Shown here: positions 32,848 to 37,823 of the stretch, piece by piece
How positions within the stretch are numbered: the first letter of the stretch is position 1
How the letters are laid out: each line of letters starts with the position of its first letter
Source of the DNA: an uncultured Pseudomonadota bacterium
Lineage (GTDB): Bacteria > Pseudomonadota > Gammaproteobacteria > Burkholderiales > Eutrophovitaceae
Length of the DNA stretch: 37,823 nucleotides
Direction of reading: 5' to 3'
Assembly (NCBI GenBank): GCA_937983055.1
Contig: CALJLA010000198.1
Location: 1 to 37,823, forward strand
Notes under the pieces: generated by a model
Database searches by the model: none
Told to the model about the DNA's origin: nothing
What the model saw: the letters and a program-made list of their open reading frames with translations, nothing else
Position numbers and translations under genes: made by a program

Positions 32848-34629
32848 ATGCAATCGATGACCGGGACGCAGCTCTATCTGCGGCTGCTGCGCCATGTGCG
32901 GCCGTACTCGGCCGTGTTCGCGATCTCGGTGCTGGGAATGCTGATCAGCGCCGCCACCGAGGTGGCGTTGCCGGCGGCGGTCAAGCCGTTCCTCGACGGC
33001 ACGTTCATCGAGAAAGACCCCTTCCTCATCCGCTGGATGCCGGTGGCGCTGATCGCCCTGTTCCTGCTGCGCGGGCTGGGCAGCTTCATCGGCCAGTACG
33101 CCAGCGCCTGGGTCGGCAACAAAGTGGTGATGGACCTGCGCGATCGCATGTTCCGCCGCATGCTCGGGCTGCCGATCGGTTATTTCCACGACCACACCAC
33201 CGGCAACCTGGTTTCGCGCTTCACCTACGACGTGGCGCAGGTGACCCAGGCCGCCACCCAGGTGGTGACCGTGCTGGTCAAGGACACGCTGACCATCATT
33301 GGCCTGTTTGCCTACCTGCTGTATGTGGACTGGAAGCTCACCTTGATCTCCCTGGTGATGATTCCGCCGATCGCGCTGGTGGTGCGCTATTTCAACATCC
33401 GGCTGCGGGCCACCAGCCGCTCCACCCAAGCGGCGATGGGCGATCTGACCCAGGTGGTGCAGGAAACCATCGACTGCAACAAGGTGGTGAAGATCTTCGG
33501 CGGGCAGGCCTACGAGACGCGCCGCTTCAACGACACCAGCAACACCCTGCGCCGCTGGATGATGAAGCAGACCGCGGCCGCTGCCGCGAACGTGCCGATC
33601 GTGCAGCTGCTGGCGGCGCTCGCCACGGCCATCGTCGTCTACTACGTCACCATCCAGGCGCAGCAGGATTCCACCACCGTCGGCAGCTTCGTTTCCTTCC
33701 TTGCCGCGATGCTGATGCTGACCGCGCCGCTCAAGCGGCTGACCGGCGTCGCCGAGCACCTGCAGCGCGGCCTGGCCGCGGCCGAGAGCGTATTCGCGCT
33801 GATCGACGAGGACACCGAGCGCGACACCGGCTCGGTGAAGCTGCCGCGCGCGAAAGGCGAGCTGCGCTTCGAGCGGGTGAGCTTCTCCTATCCGAACGCC
33901 ACGCGTCCGGCGCTGCGCGAGATCGACCTTTCCATCCGCGCCGGCGAGATGGTGGCCCTGGTCGGGTCGTCCGGCAGCGGCAAGACCACGTTTGCCAACC
34001 TGGTGCCGCGCTTCTATCACCCCGATGCCGGCCGAATACTGCTCGACGGCCACGATCTGGACTCGCTGTCTCTGGACAGCCTGCGCGCCAATATCGCGCT
34101 GGTCAGCCAGGAAGTCGCCCTGTTCAACGATACCGTGGCGGCGAACATCGCCTACGGAGCCGCCGCCGGCGCGAGCCGCGAGGCAATCGAGCGCGCCGCC
34201 GAGGCCGCCCACGCCACCGAATTCATTCGCGCGATGCCGCAGGGCTTCGATACGCTGATTGGCGAGAGCGGCGTGCGCCTGTCCGGCGGCCAGCGCCAGC
34301 GTCTCGCCATCGCCCGCACCATTCTGAAGAATGCGCCGGTGCTGATCCTGGACGAAGCCACCTCGGCACTCGACTCCGAGTCGGAAAAGCATGTCCAGGC
34401 AGCGCTGGAAACGCTGATGCGGGGGCGCACCACCATCGTCATCGCCCATCGCCTGTCGACCGTTGAAAAAGCCGATCGCATCGTGGTGCTGGACCAGGGT
34501 CGGATTGCCGAGATCGGCAACCACGCCGAGCTGCTGGCGCGCGGCGGCATTTACGCGCGCCTGCACAGCCTGCAGTTCGCGACGGCGCCGGAGACGGTGA
34601 CTGCCGTGCCCGAGGCGGTGCGGGGCTGA
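32848..34629 (+). CDS. msbA: Lipid A export ABC transporter MsbA
   Basis: 593-residue half-transporter with a six-helix membrane domain (about residues 20-310) fused to an ATPase domain. Walker A is GSSGSGKTT at 373-381, followed by a Q-loop near VSQEVALFND, signature LSGGQRQRLAIART and Walker B VLILDEATSALD. MsbA flips lipid A-core across the inner membrane as a homodimer. The membrane domain motifs LPIGYFHDHTTGNLVSR and VQETIDCNKVVKIFGGQ are those of the MsbA group. ATG 32848 has a poor ribosome binding site; ATG 32857 is an alternative. It appears monocistronic, with a 10-bp hairpin after the stop. Confidence 0.93.
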   Translation: MQSMTGTQLYLRLLRHVRPYSAVFAISVLGMLISAATEVALPAAVKPFLDGTFIEKDPFLIRWMPVALIALFLLRGLGSFIGQYASAWVGNKVVMDLRDRMFRRMLGLPIGYFHDHTTGNLVSRFTYDVAQVTQAATQVVTVLVKDTLTIIGLFAYLLYVDWKLTLISLVMIPPIALVVRYFNIRLRATSRSTQAAMGDLTQVVQETIDCNKVVKIFGGQAYETRRFNDTSNTLRRWMMKQTAAAAANVPIVQLLAALATAIVVYYVTIQAQQDSTTVGSFVSFLAAMLMLTAPLKRLTGVAEHLQRGLAAAESVFALIDEDTERDTGSVKLPRAKGELRFERVSFSYPNATRPALREIDLSIRAGEMVALVGSSGSGKTTFANLVPRFYHPDAGRILLDGHDLDSLSLDSLRANIALVSQEVALFNDTVAANIAYGAAAGASREAIERAAEAAHATEFIRAMPQGFDTLIGESGVRLSGGQRQRLAIARTILKNAPVLILDEATSALDSESEKHVQAALETLMRGRTTIVIAHRLSTVEKADRIVVLDQGRIAEIGNHAELLARGGIYARLHSLQFATAPETVTAVPEAVRG

Positions 34630-34638
34630 GCGCGATGA

Positions 34639-34663
34639 CGGTCCGCCGCGCAACGGCGGACCG
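34639..34663 (+). terminator. Hairpin after msbA
   Basis: CGGTCCGCCG and CGGCGGACCG form a perfect 10-bp stem with a CGCAA loop, 10 bp after the msbA stop. A thymine run is missing, so it is a terminator-like structure of uncertain strength. Confidence 0.5.
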
Positions 34664-34778
34664 GTTGCCTTGACCGGCGTCAAGCGCTGGCGCGCGCTTC
34701 CGGGTTACAAGCAGTGCTCGGCTGCAAACCCGAGCGGGGAACGAAGCGCGGCGCGTATATGATTCGGGAGGACACGAC

Positions 34779-36077
34779 ATGAACACTCCGCAGCGAACAC
34801 TGTTCGAACTCTATGCCGAGGACCCGCTGCGCGCCGATGAACAGGTCTTCGGCCGGCGCAGCTACCCCGACCGGCGGGGCTTTCTGAAGGGCGCCGGTCT
34901 GGCAACCATGGCGGCGCTGTTGGGCGGCGCGATTCCATTTCACCGCAACCTGCCGGCCGGCCTGATTCCGGTGGCATTGGCCGAGCAGGCGCTGCAGCTC
35001 GACGGCAAGGACGGGCTGATCCTGCTCAGCGACCGGCCGCTGAACGCCGAGTGCCGGGCCGATCTGCTCGACGACGAGGTGACCCCGACCGCCCGTCATT
35101 TCATCCGCAACAACGGCAATCCGCCGCTGCAGAGCGACGCGGGCCGTTGGATGCTCGAGATCGACGGCGAGGTCGAGCGGCCGCTCAAGCTCGGCATTGC
35201 CGATCTGCGCAGGAATTTCGAAGTGGTAAAGCTGCGGCTGCAGCTCGAATGCGGCGGCAACGGCCGCGCGTTCTTCGACCCGAAGGCCAGGGGCAACCAG
35301 TGGACCCTCGGTGCCGTGGCCTGTTCCGAGTGGACCGGTGTGCGCCTGGCCGACCTGCTGAAAGCCGCCGGGCTGAAGCCCGGCGCGGTATACACCGCGC
35401 ACTACGGCGCCGATACACATCTTTCCGGCGACGAAGAAAAAGAGCCGCTGTCGCGCGGCGTGCCGATCGCCAAGGCGTTGAGTCCGTACAACCTGGTCGC
35501 GTTCGAACAGAACGGCGCGCCGCTGCACCCGATGAACGGCGCGCCCCTGCGTCTGGTGGTTCCCGGCTGGCCGGGCTCCTGCTCGCAGAAATGGCTCACC
35601 CGCATCCGCATCCGTGACGGCGTGCATGACGGCGCCAAGATGACCGGCACGTCCTACCGGGTGCCGGAATTCCCGGTGGCGCCGGGCGAAAAGGTGCCGG
35701 CGGAGGCATTGCGCATCATCGAATCGATGCCGGTGAAGTCGCTCATTACCGCGCCGGCGAGCGGCGTCCAGGTGGCCGCGGCGCGGCCCGAACTCGAGGT
35801 GCGCGGGCACGCCTGGGCGGGTGACGACAGCGTGCGCGTGGTCGAGCTGTCGATCGACTTCGGTGCGAGCTGGACGCCGGCCGAACTGCGCGCGCCGGCC
35901 AATCCGTATGCCTGGCAGCGTTTTCGCGCGCGGCTGCGGTTCCCGACCAAGGGCTATTACGAGGTATGGGCGCGCGCTACCGACGACCGCGGCCGGATGC
36001 AGCCGTTCGTCTCGCCCTGGAACCCGGGGGGCTATGTGAACAACCAGATTCATCGCATCGCGGTGCGCGTTGCCTGA
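34779..36077 (+). CDS. Molybdenum-dependent sulfite dehydrogenase, catalytic subunit (SorA/SoxC-like)
   Basis: 432-residue sulfite oxidase family enzyme, predicted to oxidise sulfite to sulfate in the periplasm and pass electrons to cytochrome c. A twin-arginine export motif, DRRGFLKG at residues 31-38, is followed by a hydrophobic stretch. The molybdopterin ligand cysteine is Cys158 in LECGGNGRAFF. HFIRNNG and PLRLVVPGWPGSCSQKWL are typical cofactor and substrate regions. The C-terminal Mo-co dimerisation domain covers about residues 315-432. ATG 34779 has GGGAGGA upstream. No soxXYZAB genes are near, which favours a sulfite dehydrogenase over a SoxCD sulfane dehydrogenase. Confidence 0.87.
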   Translation: MNTPQRTLFELYAEDPLRADEQVFGRRSYPDRRGFLKGAGLATMAALLGGAIPFHRNLPAGLIPVALAEQALQLDGKDGLILLSDRPLNAECRADLLDDEVTPTARHFIRNNGNPPLQSDAGRWMLEIDGEVERPLKLGIADLRRNFEVVKLRLQLECGGNGRAFFDPKARGNQWTLGAVACSEWTGVRLADLLKAAGLKPGAVYTAHYGADTHLSGDEEKEPLSRGVPIAKALSPYNLVAFEQNGAPLHPMNGAPLRLVVPGWPGSCSQKWLTRIRIRDGVHDGAKMTGTSYRVPEFPVAPGEKVPAEALRIIESMPVKSLITAPASGVQVAAARPELEVRGHAWAGDDSVRVVELSIDFGASWTPAELRAPANPYAWQRFRARLRFPTKGYYEVWARATDDRGRMQPFVSPWNPGGYVNNQIHRIAVRVA

Positions 36078-36133
36078 CTGTGTTGATGCTTCGGTGTGCG
36101 CCACGTTCCAGCCGCGAACCGGCCCACGGGCAC

Positions 36134-36856
36134 ATGCCGGCCGTCCGTGCCGGTCGGCGGTGGTGGCAAGGCCTTGCCGGTGTTGCCGTCGCGCTGCTGC
36201 TGCAGGCGCCGGTTCAGGCGGACGACGCGCCGGCGCCGATCGCGCCGCGGCTCGCAGCCGCCGATCCTGCGATTGGAGAGAAGATCTTTCTGCAGTGCGC
36301 CGCCTGCCATGGGGCGCGCCCGGGCGCTGCGGCGACTATCGGTCCGAATTTGTGGAACGTGCTTGGGCGCGAACTCGCCGCGCTCCCGGGCTTCGATTAC
36401 TCGGCCTCGCTCAGGGCGGCCGGCGGCCACTGGGACTATGAGCGACTGAACCGGTATCTGTTCGATCCCAAACTTGTCGCACTGCAGGGGCGCATGCCTT
36501 TCGCCGGCATCCGCGACGAGGGCGCGCGCGCGCATCTGATCGCGTACCTGCGCACCCTGCACGACGCGCCGCCACCGCTTCCGCCGGCTACCGGTGCGGC
36601 GCCGCCGGCGCTGGGGCACGCGGCCGCGGCGCGCGACTGGGACGGCCTGCCGCCGGGCCCCGGCCGCGAAGAAGTGTTTTATCTGTGCCGCGCCTGCCAT
36701 TCGCTGATGATCGTCAAGCAGCAGGGCCTGAGCCGCAGCGCCTGGGACGACATCCTGGTGTGGATGGTGCAGGAGCAGGGTATGCGGCCGATCGAAGATC
36801 CGGGCGCACGAGGCCGTCTGCTCGACTATCTGGCCACCCACTTCGGCCGCCGCTGA
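36134..36856 (+). CDS. Diheme cytochrome c partner of the sulfite dehydrogenase (SorB-like domain fused to cytochrome c2-type domain)
   Basis: 240 residues. A Sec signal peptide (to QAPVQA, residue 29) is followed by a first heme site CAACH at 55-59, with an axial Met121 in GRMPF; this is a class I cytochrome c domain. A proline/alanine linker (146-160) leads to a second heme site CRACH at 185-189. The sequence after it, KQQGLSRSAWDDILVWMVQEQGM, is typical of SorB. ATG 36134 is chosen for its good signal peptide; ATG 36086 would add a non-secretory leader. It lies 56 bp after the catalytic subunit and is its likely electron acceptor. Confidence 0.85.
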   Translation: MPAVRAGRRWWQGLAGVAVALLLQAPVQADDAPAPIAPRLAAADPAIGEKIFLQCAACHGARPGAAATIGPNLWNVLGRELAALPGFDYSASLRAAGGHWDYERLNRYLFDPKLVALQGRMPFAGIRDEGARAHLIAYLRTLHDAPPPLPPATGAAPPALGHAAAARDWDGLPPGPGREEVFYLCRACHSLMIVKQQGLSRSAWDDILVWMVQEQGMRPIEDPGARGRLLDYLATHFGRR

Positions 36857-36870
36857 CCGCCGCTCTTGAC

Positions 36871-36886
36871 AGCGGCCGGTGCCGCT
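36871..36886 (+). other. Small hairpin between cytochrome and dctP genes
   Basis: AGCGGC-CGGT-GCCGCT is a perfect 6-bp stem with a tetraloop. No T-run follows. It starts inside a possible -35 box TTGACA (36866-36871), whose best -10 partner is poor, so neither terminator nor promoter can be asserted. Confidence 0.3.
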
Positions 36887-36932
36887 GGCGATGCTGGCCT
36901 TGGGCTCAGTCGGCCACAATCCGGGAGGAGCG

Positions 36933-37823
36933 ATGAAGCCGGTCTTTTCCGCATGTCTTGCTGCAGTGCTTATTGTCGCGCTGGTGGCGCCGATCGAGGC
37001 GCAGGCGGCGCGCTACACGATGGTGATCAGCCATCTCGCGCCAGAAGACCTGGGCAACAACGAGATGCACCCGGCGATGAAACATTTCGAATCCATCGTC
37101 GAGTCGCGCACCAATGGGGACATCGACGTCAAGGTGTTCGGCAACGGCCAGCTCGGCTCCGAGGTCGAGACCGCCCGGCAGGCGCAGTCAGGCCGCACCG
37201 TGCAGTCCACGCTGATCTCGTCCGGGGCAATGTCCTCTTTCTATCGCGACTATCAGGTCGTCACCACCCCCTTCCTGTTCTCGAGCTACCGGGTGGCGCG
37301 CGCCTACTTCGATGGCGAGTGGCATGCGGATTTCATGCGCGGCACGCTCAATTCCGGGCTGCGCTATCTCGGCACGCTCGACGATGGCGGCGGCTTCGTC
37401 GCCTTTACCAACAACAAGCGGCTGATCCGCACCGCCGGCGATCTCAAGGGCCTGAAGATCCGCGTCGAGGAGAACCCGGCGCATGTGGCGACGATGAAAG
37501 CGCTTGGCGCCTCGGCCACGCCCCTGCCCTGGGGCGAGGTGCTGACCGCGCTCGGCACCGGGCTTGCCGACGGCCAGTTCAATGCGCCCGGCATCAGCCT
37601 CGCCTTCAAGCTGTGGGAGGTGAACGACTTCACCACCCTGAGCGGCCATGTCTACAACTCGATCTCCTGGCTGGTGAGCGAGCGCTGGTTCAGCCGGCTG
37701 CCGGCGCAGCACCAGCAAGTCATCATCGAGGCGGCGCGCGAGGCGGTGCAGATTTCGCATGGCATTGCGGTGCTCACGACCGCGAACGGCTGGACCGAGT
37801 CCGGCAAGCACTTCAAGCAGTGC
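36933..37823 (+). CDS. TRAP transporter substrate-binding protein, DctP family (3' truncated by window edge)
   Basis: The 297 visible codons stay open to the last base. A signal peptide ends near IEAQA (residue 26). The mature part has the TRAP DctP pattern: HPAMKHFESIVESRTNGDIDVKVFGNGQLGSE, then GDLKGLKIRVEENPAH with the conserved ligand-binding Arg. TPLPWGEVLTALGTGLADGQFNAP follows. DctP proteins bind C4-dicarboxylates, other organic acids or sulfonates for Na+-driven uptake; the ligand is unknown. GGGAGGAG lies just before ATG 36933. The DctQ and DctM membrane genes are expected downstream, outside the window. Confidence 0.9.
   Translation, partial: MKPVFSACLAAVLIVALVAPIEAQAARYTMVISHLAPEDLGNNEMHPAMKHFESIVESRTNGDIDVKVFGNGQLGSEVETARQAQSGRTVQSTLISSGAMSSFYRDYQVVTTPFLFSSYRVARAYFDGEWHADFMRGTLNSGLRYLGTLDDGGGFVAFTNNKRLIRTAGDLKGLKIRVEENPAHVATMKALGASATPLPWGEVLTALGTGLADGQFNAPGISLAFKLWEVNDFTTLSGHVYNSISWLVSERWFSRLPAQHQQVIIEAAREAVQISHGIAVLTTANGWTESGKHFKQC

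Noticed and set aside
32675..32860. Short plus-strand open frame between patD and msbA
   Set aside because: Arginine- and proline-rich low-complexity translation, no ribosome binding site, overlaps the msbA start.
30980..34683. Two long minus-strand open frames (608 and 672 codons) opposite patD and msbA
   Set aside because: They are biased in R, H, Q and G as GC-rich shadow frames are, and lack any domain; patD and msbA on the plus strand are certain.
34680..36104. Minus-strand open frame of 474 codons opposite the sulfite dehydrogenase gene
   Set aside because: It mirrors the Moco enzyme gene and shows only shadow-type composition.

Overview
The window is a GC-rich proteobacterial chromosome segment, most likely from a betaproteobacterium. 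Three things point that way: the conserved block mnmE ... mnmG-rsmG-parA-parB-atpIBEFHAGDC with parS sites beside it, a zapA / 6S RNA / EVE-domain gene arrangement, and YdcSTUV-PatD and sulfite dehydrogenase loci of proteobacterial type. The genus cannot be read from the sequence. The ParABS genes, two parS sites and the end of mnmE suggest the segment lies close to the replication origin. No insertion sequences, tRNAs, rRNAs or CRISPR arrays were seen.

Layout. (1) 1-5995: tail of mnmE, a TSUP-family permease, two parS sites, mnmG, rsmG, parA and parB, closed by an intrinsic terminator that overlaps the parB stop codon. (2) 6029-13103: a sigma70-like promoter, the complete F1Fo ATP synthase operon atpIBEFHAGDC, and a strong terminator. 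(3) 13206-22419: nine tightly packed, often overlapping genes. They encode a Liv-type ABC importer whose binding protein is a predicted lipoprotein, an M20 amidohydrolase, a compact protein resembling fused malonate decarboxylase beta and gamma subunits, a malonyl-CoA synthetase (MatB-like) and a 2-oxoglutarate/Fe(II) oxygenase. This is the most unusual part of the window. I infer a possible pathway that imports an amide-linked malonyl compound, hydrolyses it, activates the malonate and decarboxylates malonyl-CoA to acetyl-CoA. (4) 22435-24501, minus strand: a second TSUP permease, an EVE-domain protein, 6S RNA, zapA and a small coiled-coil cell-division-type protein.

(5) 24551-26989: promoter, cobalamin riboswitch and a TonB-dependent receptor of BtuB type. 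An 8-bp helix downstream of the aptamer can cover the ribosome binding site. (6) 27132-32608: a putrescine-type ABC importer (YdcSTUV-like) followed by gamma-aminobutyraldehyde dehydrogenase (PatD/YdcW), probably for polyamine uptake and catabolism. (7) 32848-34629: MsbA-type lipid A flippase. (8) 34779-36856: a Tat-exported molybdenum sulfite dehydrogenase and its diheme cytochrome c. (9) 36933 to the window end: the start of a TRAP-transporter substrate-binding protein of DctP type.

No DNA-binding transcription regulator other than ParB is encoded here. The visible control elements are the B12 riboswitch, the 6S RNA, a few promoters and several intercistronic hairpins. All calls rest on reading the sequence and on recognising protein families by eye; no database search was run.
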